The notes beneath the pieces were generated by a model that saw only the letters and a list, made by a program, of their open reading frames with translations, did no database searches and was not told where the DNA came from. From Nannocystis bainbridge (GTDB lineage Bacteria > Myxococcota_A > Polyangia > Nannocystales > Nannocystaceae), in the NCBI RefSeq assembly GCF_028368995.1, contig NZ_JAQNDL010000002.1, positions 1,857,724-1,921,723 of the forward strand: a stretch of DNA of 64,000 nt, in the 5' to 3' direction. The translations under genes were made by a program, and so were the position numbers. Below are positions 9,645 to 19,238 of the stretch, one piece after another. Numbering within the stretch: the stretch's first letter is position 1; every line of letters begins with the position of its first letter.

Positions 9645-10391
9645 ATGACCATCCGGGCGCTGATCGTCGATGACGAGCCGCTCGCGCGCGACCTCCTGCG
9701 CGAGATGCTGGCCGCGCACCCGCGCGTGGCCGTGGTCGGCGAGTGCCGCAGCGGCGCCGAGGCCGTGCGCGCGATCGACCGGCTCGCCCCCGACGTCGTG
9801 TTCCTCGACGTGCAGATGCCGGAGATGAGCGGCTTCGAGGTCGTCGCGGCCGTCGGCGCCGCGCGCATGCCGAGGGTCGTGTTCGTCACCGCCCACGACC
9901 GCTACGCCGTGCAGGCCTTCGAGGTCCACGCGCTCGACTACCTGCTCAAGCCGTTCGACGACGCGCGCCTGGCCCGCGCGGTCGCCCGCCTCGACGCCGC
10001 CGGCGACGGCCTGGGCGCCCGCCTGGCCGCCCTGCTGGCCGAGCGCGCGCCGGCGCGGCCCGAGCGGCTGGTGATCCACGACGGCGGCCGCGCGGTGTTC
10101 GTTCCGCTGGCCGAGGTCGACTGGATCGAGGCCGCGGGCAAGTACGTGGTCGTGCACGCCGGCGCCGCCAGCCACGTCCTGCGCGAGTCGATCTCGACCC
10201 TCGAGGCCGAGCTGGACCCGCGCCGGTTCGCCCGCATCCATCGCTCCACGATCGTGCGCGTCGAGCAGATCCACGCGGTCGAGACCCTGCTCGGCGGCGA
10301 CTACGAGGTGGTCCTCCGCGACGGCACCCGCCTCACCACCAGCCGCGGCCACCGCCACCGCGTCCAGGCCCTGCTCGGCCGCCGCGGCTGA
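9645..10391 (+). CDS. LytTR-family response regulator
   Basis: A 248-residue DNA-binding response regulator. The receiver domain (1-120) has the acidic pair D9/D10, phospho-acceptor D55 in VVFLDVQMP, T82 and K102 (LLKPFDD). The C-terminal LytTR domain (about 140-245) carries IEAAGKYVVVHAG, RRFARIHRSTIVRV and LTTSRGHRHRVQ, typical of the AlgR/AgrA/LytR fold. It is the third gene of the lipoprotein-kinase-regulator unit and very probably accepts phosphate from the upstream kinase. Its targets are not evident; LytTR proteins bind pairs of direct repeats, and I could not single out such a site here. Confidence 0.93.
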   Translation: MTIRALIVDDEPLARDLLREMLAAHPRVAVVGECRSGAEAVRAIDRLAPDVVFLDVQMPEMSGFEVVAAVGAARMPRVVFVTAHDRYAVQAFEVHALDYLLKPFDDARLARAVARLDAAGDGLGARLAALLAERAPARPERLVIHDGGRAVFVPLAEVDWIEAAGKYVVVHAGAASHVLRESISTLEAELDPRRFARIHRSTIVRVEQIHAVETLLGGDYEVVLRDGTRLTTSRGHRHRVQALLGRRG

Positions 10392-10520
10392 ACCACGCCG
10401 CGAACTCCAGCCTCACGCGGCGCATCCAATCCCTGCGGCCGGCTCGCTGGCGTCACCGACGAACTCCTCGGGCTCGGCCGCCTGACCTTCGGCCGCTCGC
10501 GGCGCAGTGACACGAGTCCT

Positions 10521-10547
10521 GTCTGCTCCGCGTCGTGCGGCGCAGAC
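10521..10547. terminator. hairpin between convergent genes
   Basis: GTCTGCTCCGC (10521-10531) and GCGGCGCAGAC (10537-10547) form an 11-bp stem with one mismatch and a GTCGT loop. It lies between the convergent LytTR regulator and M16 peptidase genes, so it could end transcripts from both sides. No T-run is visible. Confidence 0.45.
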
Positions 10548-10550
10548 GGT

Positions 10551-10640
10551 CGACATGCCCGCGAAGACATGTCCATCGCGCAATGTCGCAACAGACATGT
10601 CCCCGATGACATGCCCCTCGAGACATGCCCCCGGGGACAC
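10551..10640. repeat. intergenic cluster of ACATGTCC-family half-sites
   Basis: Five or six half-sites lie in 90 bases: GACATGCCC at 10552, ACATGTCC at 10567 and 10595, GACATGCCCC at 10608 and 10622, and GGGGACA near 10632. Several face one another (TCGCAACAGACATGTCC, ATGCCCCCGGGGACA). The cluster fills the convergent gap before the M16 peptidase stop; no gene is visible in it. Confidence 0.7.
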
Positions 10641-10654
10641 CTCGCTCGCGCCGC

Positions 10655-13600
10655 TCAGCGCGCCGCCGCGACGCTCGGCTGCCCCTTGGGGAAGCTCCCG
10701 TACGAGAACAGCGACGCCGGGGCGACCTCGACCACGTCGGCGATCTTCTTCAGCCCCGCGAGGTCGACGCGCTCGCGGTTGCCGACCAGGCTGACGACCG
10801 GCGGCACCGCGGCGAAGCTCGACGCGAAGCCCTGCAGCTGCTCCTGCGTCATCGCCCCGATGGTCTGCCACACCCACGGGCGCGGGTCGGTCTTCTCACC
10901 CAGCTCGTCCCACGCGTGGACCATCCACCCGCTCGCGCGCGGATCGACGCGGCTGCTGCGGTACTCCTGCTCGATGGCGGCGCGGGTCGAGCCCAGGCGC
11001 ACGCTGTCGAGCGGGCGGCCGAGCAGCTCGAAGAACACCTTGAGCGCCTCCGAGGTCTTGTCCGACTGCGTGCCGAGCCCGCCGCGCAGCGCCCACGCGT
11101 CGGTCGGCCGCGAGCCGGCGAACAGCACGCCCCACGCGTAGTAGACCAGCCCTCGCGACTCGCGCATCTCCTGGAACAGCAGCGTGTTCATGCCGCCGCC
11201 GAGGTACTCGCTGAGCATGCGCGCCGCCGGCCGCTGCTCGCGGGCCAGCGCGGCCGACGGCAGCGCCACCGCGATCGTCGACTTGGCGACGTCGCGGTGG
11301 GTGAAGTAGAGCGTCGGCTTCGGCACCTTGCGGTAGGCCACCGGCGGGCGCTGCGGCAGCTTGCGGTGCTGCTTGCCGAGCGCCACGACCTTGGCCGCCT
11401 CGGGCGCGGCGCGCGGGCCGAAGTAGAGGGTCTTGTGCTGGTAGTCGACGAACTCGCGCGCCAGGTTGGCCAGCGCCGCGGGCTTGGCCCCGACGATCTG
11501 CGCGTTGGTGGGGGCCTGCAGGTACTCGCTGTCCTTGCCGTGGATCGCGTAGTCGGCCAGCGCGCCGGCCAGCTCGTCGGGATCCTCGAGCGCGTCGCGA
11601 CGGGTGCTGATCACGTTGTCGGCGATCCCGCGCAGCACCACCGGATCGATCTTCACCTCGCGCAGCCAGCGATCGACCAGCGCCAGGCTCTGCTCCATGT
11701 TGGCGTCGACGCCCTCGACGGTGATGGCGCTCTCGTGAGCGCCGCACGCGAACTCGACGTGGGTGCCGAGCGCGAACAGCTTCTTCTTCAGCGCCTCGGC
11801 CGACAGCTCGCCGGCGCCCGACTGCTCGACCACGTCGAGCGCGTGGCACAGCATGCGCTCGCGCTTGTGCCCGCGCTCGAACCGGTAGGTCAGCGAGAAC
11901 AGGTCGTTGCGGCCGTTCTGGACCGCCACCAGCGGCCCGCCCGGCAGCTCGGCGCGCACGTAGTGGGTGCCCTCGACCAACCACTCAGGCTCGATCGGCT
12001 TGGCCGGCCGCTTCAGCGCCGCCTCGGCGAACTGGCTGTGCCGCTCGGGGTGCAGCTCGACCGGCGTCAGCGCCGGCTTGTCGATCTTGGCCACCTCGGG
12101 CTTGCCGGCCTTCCGATGCACGGCGCTGAAGTTGGCGCCGAGGTACTTGTTGGCGACGCGCACGACGTCGTCGCGGGTGACCTCGCGGATCTTGCGATCG
12201 CGGGCGACCACGTCCTGCCACGCGCGGCCCTCGACGAACGCGTCGGCCATCTTGTGCGCGCGGAAGCTGTTGCTCTCGCGGGCGCGCTTGTCGGCGATGT
12301 CCTGGTTGAGCACGATCGCCGCCACGTCCTCGGCCGTGAACTCGCCGCGCTTGAGCTTGGCGACCACGCCCAGCAGCAGCGCCTCGACCTCGGCGTGGGT
12401 CTGGCCCTCGCGCAGCTGGGCGCGCGTCATGAACCACCCGGACTCGTGCAGGAACGTGCTGCTGGCCCCGGCCGACGGCACCTTCTGGCTCAGCTCGAGC
12501 TCGACGTTGAGCAGGCCGCTGGTGCTGTTGTCCATCAACCAGTCCATCACCGTCAGCGCCGGCTCGTCGGCGTGATCGGACGCGGTGGTCTGCCAGGCCA
12601 GCGCGACCTCCTGCTCACCCTCGGCGATCACGTCGGCCTGCACCCGCGCGGCGATCGGCTGCAGCGAGCCCGGATCGAGCTTGTCGAGCGCCCGCGGCTC
12701 GAGCTTGCCCAGCGCCTGCTCGAGCTTCGGCAGCGCGGTCGCGGCGTCGATGTCGCCGGCCAGCACGATCGCCATGTTGTTCGGCACGTACCAGCGGCCG
12801 AAGTAGTCGACCATGTCCTGATATGCCGGGACCTTGAGGTGCTCGATCTCGCCGATCGTCGTCTGCGTGCCGTAGGGGTGGCGCGGGAACAGATTGCGCG
12901 TGGTCGCGAAGTAGGTCCGCGCCCACGGGTTGTCGAGCGAGAGGTTCTTCTCCTCGTAGACCGCCTCCATCTCGGTGGTGAACAGGCGGAACACCGGATC
13001 GGAGAACCGCTCGCCCTCGACGTCGGCCCACACGTCGAAGCGGTTGCTCGGCACGTCGACGATGTAGACGGTCTGGTCGAACGAGGTGAAGGCGTTGACG
13101 CCGAAGATCCCGAGCTCGGCGTAGACGCGGTCGAACTCGTTGGGGATAGCGGTGGCCGCGACCTTCTGGTTGGCGGCGTCGAGCTCGGCGAAGATCCGCT
13201 GGCGCTCGGCCGGATCTTTGGTCGCCCGCAGATCGCGGTACAGCTGCTCGATGCGGGCCAGGTGCGGCGCCTCGGCGGCGTGGTCGAGGGTGCCGAGCTC
13301 GTCGGTGCCCTTGAAGAGCATGTGCTCGAGGTAGTGCGCGAGCCCGGTCGAGCTCGCCGGATCGGAGCGGCTGCCGGCGCGCACGGCGATCCAGGCGTCG
13401 AAGCGCGGCTTCTGCCGATCGGTGCTGATGTACACGGTCATGCCGTTGCTCAGCCGGTGCACCGAGACGGCCAGCGGATCGCCCGCCAGCGCGGCGTGGG
13501 TCGGCGGCAGCGCGGAGGCGGCGAGGATGGCGTCGCGGGCCGCCGGAGCGCCGGCGGCCGCGGTCTCGCCGGGCGGCGTGGAGGTCGTGGAAGCGGCGGT

Positions 13601-13660
13601 CTTGCAGCCGACGGCGGCGAGGACAAAGGCGCCGAACAGGCGCGAGGCGAACGTGGACAT
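10655..13660 (-). CDS. M16-family zinc metallopeptidase lipoprotein (two tandem M16 units)
   Basis: A 1001-residue exported insulinase/pitrilysin-family peptidase. The N-terminus is a lipoprotein signal (FVLAAVGC, Cys19), so the protein is probably tethered in the periplasm or outer membrane. The inverted zinc motif HxxEH appears as HYLEH (H109, E112, H113) in the first domain, with the downstream Glu in TEMEAVYEEKN (about 230-237); the spacing is longer than usual because of a charged insert at about 120-175. The second half repeats the M16 fold without a zinc site (from about residue 500; RSYLSRGLVYYAWG-like strand late), as in canonical two-domain M16 proteins. Degradation of exported peptides is the expected role. 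It is convergent with the LytTR unit, and its promoter faces the NTF2-like gene upstream. Confidence 0.9.
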   Translation of the reverse strand: MSTFASRLFGAFVLAAVGCKTAASTTSTPPGETAAAGAPAARDAILAASALPPTHAALAGDPLAVSVHRLSNGMTVYISTDRQKPRFDAWIAVRAGSRSDPASSTGLAHYLEHMLFKGTDELGTLDHAAEAPHLARIEQLYRDLRATKDPAERQRIFAELDAANQKVAATAIPNEFDRVYAELGIFGVNAFTSFDQTVYIVDVPSNRFDVWADVEGERFSDPVFRLFTTEMEAVYEEKNLSLDNPWARTYFATTRNLFPRHPYGTQTTIGEIEHLKVPAYQDMVDYFGRWYVPNNMAIVLAGDIDAATALPKLEQALGKLEPRALDKLDPGSLQPIAARVQADVIAEGEQEVALAWQTTASDHADEPALTVMDWLMDNSTSGLLNVELELSQKVPSAGASSTFLHESGWFMTRAQLREGQTHAEVEALLLGVVAKLKRGEFTAEDVAAIVLNQDIADKRARESNSFRAHKMADAFVEGRAWQDVVARDRKIREVTRDDVVRVANKYLGANFSAVHRKAGKPEVAKIDKPALTPVELHPERHSQFAEAALKRPAKPIEPEWLVEGTHYVRAELPGGPLVAVQNGRNDLFSLTYRFERGHKRERMLCHALDVVEQSGAGELSAEALKKKLFALGTHVEFACGAHESAITVEGVDANMEQSLALVDRWLREVKIDPVVLRGIADNVISTRRDALEDPDELAGALADYAIHGKDSEYLQAPTNAQIVGAKPAALANLAREFVDYQHKTLYFGPRAAPEAAKVVALGKQHRKLPQRPPVAYRKVPKPTLYFTHRDVAKSTIAVALPSAALAREQRPAARMLSEYLGGGMNTLLFQEMRESRGLVYYAWGVLFAGSRPTDAWALRGGLGTQSDKTSEALKVFFELLGRPLDSVRLGSTRAAIEQEYRSSRVDPRASGWMVHAWDELGEKTDPRPWVWQTIGAMTQEQLQGFASSFAAVPPVVSLVGNRERVDLAGLKKIADVVEVAPASLFSYGSFPKGQPSVAAAR

Positions 13661-13813
13661 CGATGCGATCCGGTGCGGGAGCGCCCAATCTTACGCCGCC
13701 GCGATCGTGGTCACGCCCGGCTCGCGCCGCGCGAACATGGTTCGAGGCCGCGGCGCGGCGAGACGTCGATCACGCCCTGCGCGGCGATCCGCGGGCCGGC
13801 GCGGGCGCCGGCG

Positions 13814-14215
13814 TCAGTTGGGCATCGGCACCGGACCCGACGCCGGGCGGGTGCCGCGGCGGCGCACGACCGGACCGGCGTGGTGGTGCACCATCTTCCA
13901 GTCGCCGTCCTCGCGCACGAACACGTTGGTGGCCACCAGCTCGGTGTCGCCGATCGTCTGGGCGCAGATGACGTAGCCCATGTCCTCGCCCGGGTACGCC
14001 TCGGCGGCGCCGTACTCGATCTCCCGCGGCGCCGAGCCGGCCAGGATCGCCTGCCAGCTCTCCATGATCTCCTCGCGCTCGACCAGCGGGGTCCAGCCCG
14101 GATGCACGCACGTCACCGGCACCGCCCGCGCCCACACGTCGTCCATCGCGCCCAGGTCGGCGCTAGAGAAGGCCTCGTAGAACCTACGGTTGGCGGCCAG
14201 CAGCGCGTCGCTCAT
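13814..14215 (-). CDS. NTF2-like / SnoaL-family protein
   Basis: A 133-residue soluble protein of the NTF2-like superfamily (SnoaL/DUF4440 type). I placed the start at the ATG at 14215 (MSDALLAANRRFYEAF), where the typical first helix begins; the frame is open 16 codons upstream with an implausible poly-Arg stretch. Family-typical segments are ALLAANRRFYEAFSSADL, the His-Pro-Gly-Trp strand and the C-terminal DGDWKMVHHHAGPV, which ends the cone-shaped sheet. Members serve as small-molecule isomerases, hydrolases or binding modules, so the substrate cannot be inferred. It lies between purK and the M16 peptidase on the same strand. Confidence 0.8.
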   Translation of the reverse strand: MSDALLAANRRFYEAFSSADLGAMDDVWARAVPVTCVHPGWTPLVEREEIMESWQAILAGSAPREIEYGAAEAYPGEDMGYVICAQTIGDTELVATNVFVREDGDWKMVHHHAGPVVRRRGTRPASGPVPMPN

Positions 14216-14293
14216 CTGCGGCAGATATAGCAGCCGCCGTCGCCGACGGCTCGCGCCGAACATCGCTCGTCCCGGGACGGATCGAGCGCGCCG

Positions 14294-15458
<1,165 letters not shown>

Positions 15459-15466
<8 letters not shown>

Positions 15467-16013
15467 CGGGCAGCACCTCGGCGCGCACGTCCGCGGCGCG
15501 CCTGCTCTGGAACTCGCGCAGCGCCTCGGCCAGCGCCGGGCGGGCCAGCGCCAGCACCCGGATCGCCTGCAGCGCGGCGTTGTAGGCCCCGGCGGGGCCG
15601 ATCGCCAGGGTCCCGACCGGCACGCCGCGGGGCATCTGCACGATCGACAGCAGCGAGTCGAGGCCCTGCAGCGCCGAGGTCTGGATCGGCACCCCGAACA
15701 CCGGCAGGCGCGTCTCCGCGGCCACCATGCCCGGAAGGTGGGCGGCCCCGCCCGCGCCGGCGACGATCACCGCCAGCCCGCGCGCCTCGGCCGTGCGCGC
15801 GTACTCGGCCAGCCACTCGGGCGTACGGTGGGCCGAGACCACGCGGCACTCGTGCGGCACGCCGAATTGCTTCAGCACCCCCGCGGCCTCGCGCATCGTC
15901 TCCCAGTCGGAGCGGCTGCCCATGATCACGCCGACGAGCGGTGGCTCGTCGCCGCTCGATCGGCTCGGTTCGACAGGGCTCGCTCGCTCGCCAGCCGGGT
16001 CCCCTGCGCTCAT
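15459..16013 (-). CDS. purE: 5-(carboxyamino)imidazole ribonucleotide mutase
   Basis: Class I PurE moves the carboxylate of N5-CAIR to C4, giving CAIR, the step after PurK. The 184 residues contain the signature MGSRSDWETM, VVSAHRTPEW (catalytic His) and AGAGGAAHLPGMVAA, plus QMPRGVPVGTLAIG. I chose the ATG at 16013, which adds a short Ser/Pro-rich leader before GVIMGSRSD; the frame is open further upstream but crosses the divergent promoter. The stop overlaps the purK start. The divergent gene on the other side, an outer-membrane protein, begins 58 bases away, so the two promoters must share this gap. Confidence 0.96.
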
Positions 16014-16071
16014 GGGCGGATTATCCCGATCTGGTGGAACACGACAACAAAAACTCGTGTACCTGGCCCTG

Positions 16072-16719
16072 ATGGCGAGAATTTCCGCGTTCGTGGCCGC
16101 TTGCCTGGTGTTCTTGCTGGCCAGCGAGGCCGGCGCGGAGCTCGAACCGAAGCGCAAGGGGCTGCAGGTCGATGTCGCGGGCGGCCTGTCCTTTTGCATG
16201 CCGGGCGGCGCGGCGCGGTGTAAGCGCGTCGACGGCGTCGTCGCCCCGCACGCCGGCGGCGTCGTCACCGTCGGCTATCGGTTCCGCCCGTGGCTGCTGG
16301 CCGGCCTTTCGTACGAATTCGGGCTGCTGCGGCCGTCGTACACCGACATCCTCGGCGGCCGCCAGCTCTACGGCCCCGCCCGCCACCAGGGCCTGTTCGG
16401 CGTCGTGCGCACGGGCGTCGACATCGGCCGCATCGATCTCGGGCTCGAAGTCGGCCTCGGCTACTCGCAGCAGGTCGCTACCTACGTCCTCGACGAATTC
16501 CGCGGTCAGCGCTACGGCACGCTCGGGTTCGCGGCCCGCGTCACGCCGCTGCTCGCCGTCTACCTCACCCGTCGCGTCTACATGGGCCTGCGCTGGGACG
16601 TGACCCTGAACTTCCACCGCAGCCCGGCGTGCAGCCCCGGGCGCTGTGACGGCCCCGTGCGCGCGCCCGCGTTCGGCCACCACTCCCTGCTCGGCCTGAT
16701 GGTCGGCGTCACGATCTGA
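16072..16719 (+). CDS. small outer-membrane beta-barrel protein (paralogue 1)
   Basis: A 215-residue exported protein with a Sec signal (ISAFVAACLVFLLASEAGA), predicted to form a small outer-membrane barrel. After the signal come alternating amphipathic strands with aromatic girdles (GGVVTVGYRFRPWLLAGLSY, DLGLEVGLGYSQQ, RRVYMGLRWDVTLNFHRS). Two Cys (FCMPGGAARCKR) near the mature N-terminus and two (ACSPGRC) near the C-terminus may pair. The next gene encodes a protein with the same layout: signal, early paired Cys, IDLGLEVG-type strand, WDVTLNFHR versus VDFIWNFHR, and paired Cys after NFHR. The pair therefore arose by tandem duplication. No substrate can be inferred. Confidence 0.75.
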   Translation: MARISAFVAACLVFLLASEAGAELEPKRKGLQVDVAGGLSFCMPGGAARCKRVDGVVAPHAGGVVTVGYRFRPWLLAGLSYEFGLLRPSYTDILGGRQLYGPARHQGLFGVVRTGVDIGRIDLGLEVGLGYSQQVATYVLDEFRGQRYGTLGFAARVTPLLAVYLTRRVYMGLRWDVTLNFHRSPACSPGRCDGPVRAPAFGHHSLLGLMVGVTI

Positions 16720-16805
16720 GCGGCTTCCGCGCGATTTCACCCGCGCGCGCATGCTCGATCGGCCGGCGCCTTGCGCCGTCGCCGACTGCCTCACAGAACA
16801 CCCGC

Positions 16806-17471
16806 ATGACCCCTGCCCGGTTCGTCCTCTGCGCCCTTGCCGCGACCCTCACCCTCAGCGTGGCCACTGCCGTCCAGGCCGCGGACGTGAAGCGTCGCGG
16901 CGGGCAGGCCGAGATGATGATCGGCGGATCGCTGTGCATCCCGAGCCAGGCCGGCTGCAAGTCGACCGACGAGATCGCCGGCCGCACCATGCCTTCGTTC
17001 GGCATGGGCTTCACGCTCGGCTTCCGCCCGCTCCGCGCCCTCATGATCGGCGCCGCCTACAACGTCGGCTTCTTCAACGCCGACTATCAGACCGCCAGCA
17101 CCGACGCCTACCGGGCCTCGTACCAGAACAGCTTCTTCGCGGTGATCCGCGGCATCCTGCCGATCTGGCGCCTCGACCTCGGGCTCGAGATCGGCCCCGG
17201 CTTCTCGCGCCAGGTGTTCAACGCCCGCGGCGGCGTGCTGCCGTACGATCGCCAGTATTCGCAGGGCTTCGCCCTCAAGACCGCGCCCTCGATCGACTTC
17301 TTCGTCACCCGCCAGTTCTTCATCGGCGGCAAGGTCGACTTCATCTGGAATTTCCACCGCGAGGTCTGCACCGCCGACGGCGGCAACCGGGCCTGCTTCA
17401 AGCGCGACGACAACGATCAGGCCAGCGTCCACCAGATGATCGTCGGCTTCCACCTCGGCACCACCTTCTGA
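16806..17471 (+). CDS. small outer-membrane beta-barrel protein (paralogue 2)
   Basis: A 221-residue exported protein with a clear Sec signal peptide (FVLCALAATLTLSVATAVQA). It is the diverged tandem copy of the preceding barrel protein: the early Cys pair (SLCIPSQAGCK), the LDLGLEIGPGFSRQVF strand, the FFIGGKVDFIWNFHR strand and the late Cys pair (VCTADGGNRAC) all line up. The last residue is Phe (HLGTTF), the usual recognition residue for the BAM machinery, whereas paralogue 1 ends in Ile. The 86-base gap between the two genes carries no visible terminator, so they could be co-transcribed. Confidence 0.8.
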   Translation: MTPARFVLCALAATLTLSVATAVQAADVKRRGGQAEMMIGGSLCIPSQAGCKSTDEIAGRTMPSFGMGFTLGFRPLRALMIGAAYNVGFFNADYQTASTDAYRASYQNSFFAVIRGILPIWRLDLGLEIGPGFSRQVFNARGGVLPYDRQYSQGFALKTAPSIDFFVTRQFFIGGKVDFIWNFHREVCTADGGNRACFKRDDNDQASVHQMIVGFHLGTTF

Positions 17472-17524
17472 AGTGAAGTGAAGCGACGCGCGGCGGGTCG
17501 GGCGCGCTGCTAAAGTCCGCCGGC

Positions 17525-18997
17525 ATGTGGACCCCGCCCGCCAAGATCCGCCACGCGATCCCGCCGGCGCGCTGGCCGAGCGCCGCGGAGGCGGCCGCCA
17601 GCCGGTGGTTTTCGCCGATCGACGTCGGCCCCTGTCGGCTGCACGCGCGCACCTGGGTCCCGGCGATGGTGCCGTGGCGGGCCTCCGACGACGGCCGCGT
17701 CACGCCCGACGTGATCGCCTGGTACGCGCGCTTCGCCGCCGGCGAGCCGGGCGCGCTGGTGGTCGAGGCCACGGGGATCCGCGACGTCCCGAGCGGCCCC
17801 TTGCTGCGGATCGGCGACGACCGCTTCGTCGCCGGCCTGGCCGACCTGGTCGCCGCCGTGCGCGAGGCCAGCGGCGGCCGCACGCGCCTGTTCATCCAGC
17901 TGATCGATTTCCTCGCGGTCAAGCGCCGCCCCGCGCCCGACAAGTTCTTCGCCCGCTTCTTGCGCGTCGACGCCGGCCACCGCGAGCGCCTCGCCGCCGC
18001 CCTCGCCGACGACCGCTGGCTGGCCGCGCCCGAGGCCGAGCTGCGCGCGTTTCTCCTGGCTGCCGAGACAGGTCTCTTGGAGCAGGTCCTCACGGACAGG
18101 GAGCGACGCGAGCTCGAGTTCGGCTACCGCGAGCTGGTGACCGACCTCGACCTGCCGCACGTGCGCGACCTGCCGCGGGTGCTGCCCGAGCTGTTCGCCG
18201 CGGCGGCTGCGCGGGCCGAGGCCGCCGGGTTCGACGGCGTCGAGCTGCACTACGCCCACGCCTACACGATGGCGAGCTTCCTCTCGCGCACCAACACCCG
18301 CGCTGACGGCTACGGCGGCACGCTCGCGGGTCGCGCTCGCCTGCCGCTCGAGGTGCTCGCGGCCGTGCGCGCGCGCGTCGGCGCCGGCACAGCGGTCGGC
18401 TGCCGCATGCTCGGCGACGAGGTCATCGCCGGCGGCAGCGACCTCGCCGACGCGGTCCAGTTCGCCCGCGACTTCGCGGCCGCCGGCATGGATTTCGTGA
18501 GCGTGTCCAAGGGCGGCAAGTTCGACGACGCCCACCCGCCCAAGGTCGGCGAGGCCGTCTACCCCTACACCGGCCCGAGCGGCTACGAGTGCATGCCCAC
18601 GGTCCACAGCGACGCGCGCGGCCCGTTCGCGCGCAACGTCCCGCTCGCCGCCGCCATCCGGGCCGCCATCCGGGCCGACGGCCGGATCACCCCCGTGGTC
18701 GCTGCCGGCGGGATCCACGAGTTCGGCCAGGCCGAGGCGATCCTCGCCGCCGGCGACGCCGACATCGTCGCCGCCGCCCGCCAGAGCCTCGCCGACCCCG
18801 ACTGGTTTTTAAAGGTTCGCGAGGGCCGCGGCGCCGAGGTCCGCCGCTGCAAGTTCACCAACTACTGCGAGGCGCTCGACACCCAGCACAAGCAGGTCAC
18901 CTGCCAGCTGTGGGACCGCGTCGAGCTCGACGAGCCCGGCCTGACCCGCTCGCACGACGGCAAGCGCCGGCTGGTCGCCCCGACCTGGCGGCGCTGA
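17525..18997 (+). CDS. NADH:flavin oxidoreductase (Old Yellow Enzyme family)
   Basis: A 490-residue FMN-dependent ene-reductase-like TIM barrel. Family marks are the N-terminal FSPIDVGPCRL strand, the substrate-site ELHYAHAYTMASFLS followed by NTRADGYGG (the classic OYE signature), the central EVLAAVRARVG helix, and the phosphate-binding end VVAAGGIHEFGQAEAIL with ADIVAAARQSLADPDW. An extra helical stretch (about residues 120-195) is longer than in compact OYEs. A Cys-containing tail (RRCKFTNYCEAL) resembles the Cys-rich continuation in 2-enoate and 2,4-dienoyl-CoA reductase relatives, but no Fe-S or second flavin domain follows. The substrate is unknown. Its last codons are duplicated in the downstream gap. 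A GTCC-TCAC-GGAC hairpin is embedded at 18086-18097. Confidence 0.88.
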   Translation: MWTPPAKIRHAIPPARWPSAAEAAASRWFSPIDVGPCRLHARTWVPAMVPWRASDDGRVTPDVIAWYARFAAGEPGALVVEATGIRDVPSGPLLRIGDDRFVAGLADLVAAVREASGGRTRLFIQLIDFLAVKRRPAPDKFFARFLRVDAGHRERLAAALADDRWLAAPEAELRAFLLAAETGLLEQVLTDRERRELEFGYRELVTDLDLPHVRDLPRVLPELFAAAAARAEAAGFDGVELHYAHAYTMASFLSRTNTRADGYGGTLAGRARLPLEVLAAVRARVGAGTAVGCRMLGDEVIAGGSDLADAVQFARDFAAAGMDFVSVSKGGKFDDAHPPKVGEAVYPYTGPSGYECMPTVHSDARGPFARNVPLAAAIRAAIRADGRITPVVAAGGIHEFGQAEAILAAGDADIVAAARQSLADPDWFLKVREGRGAEVRRCKFTNYCEALDTQHKQVTCQLWDRVELDEPGLTRSHDGKRRLVAPTWRR

Positions 18998-19143
18998 CCT
19001 GGCGCAGCGGACATGTCGCAAAGGACATTCCTGGAGCGCCAGCCCGGGCTGCCCCGCACGCCGCGAGGACCGGCTGGTCGCCCCGACGTGGCGGCGATGA
19101 CCTGGCGCATCGGACATGCCGCAAAGGACATGCCCTGGAGCGC
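18968..19143. repeat. tandem duplication of the oxidoreductase 3' end plus palindrome
   Basis: The 72 bases from 18968, which include the last ten codons of the oxidoreductase gene and its flanking element, recur at 19071-19143 with a 103-base period. Shared phrases are CGGCTGGTCGCCCCGAC, TGGCGGCG, TGACCTGGCGCA, CGGACATG and CGCAAAGGACAT; there is one 1-base indel and a few substitutions. The second copy is noncoding. It appears to be a local duplication that carried an ACATGTCC-family element with it. Confidence 0.85.
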
Positions 19144-19221
19144 ATGTCCGGTTCGACATGTCGTGAAGGACATCGAACTTCGCAGGTCCGTGCTCTCGGA
19201 GGCTTCCTCGCGGACATGTCC
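19009..19221. repeat. intergenic cluster of ACATGTCC-family sites
   Basis: GGACATGTC at 19009, GGACATTCC near 19023, GGACATGCC at 19112, GGACATGCC near 19126, GCATGTCC near 19142, GACATGTC near 19155 and the full GGACATGTCC at 19212. Many are separated by a short A-rich step (CGCAAAGGACAT). The cluster fills the convergent gap between the oxidoreductase and the PD40-like lipoprotein; no gene is visible. Confidence 0.7.
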
Positions 19222-19238
19222 TGAGCCTCGGTCCCGGG

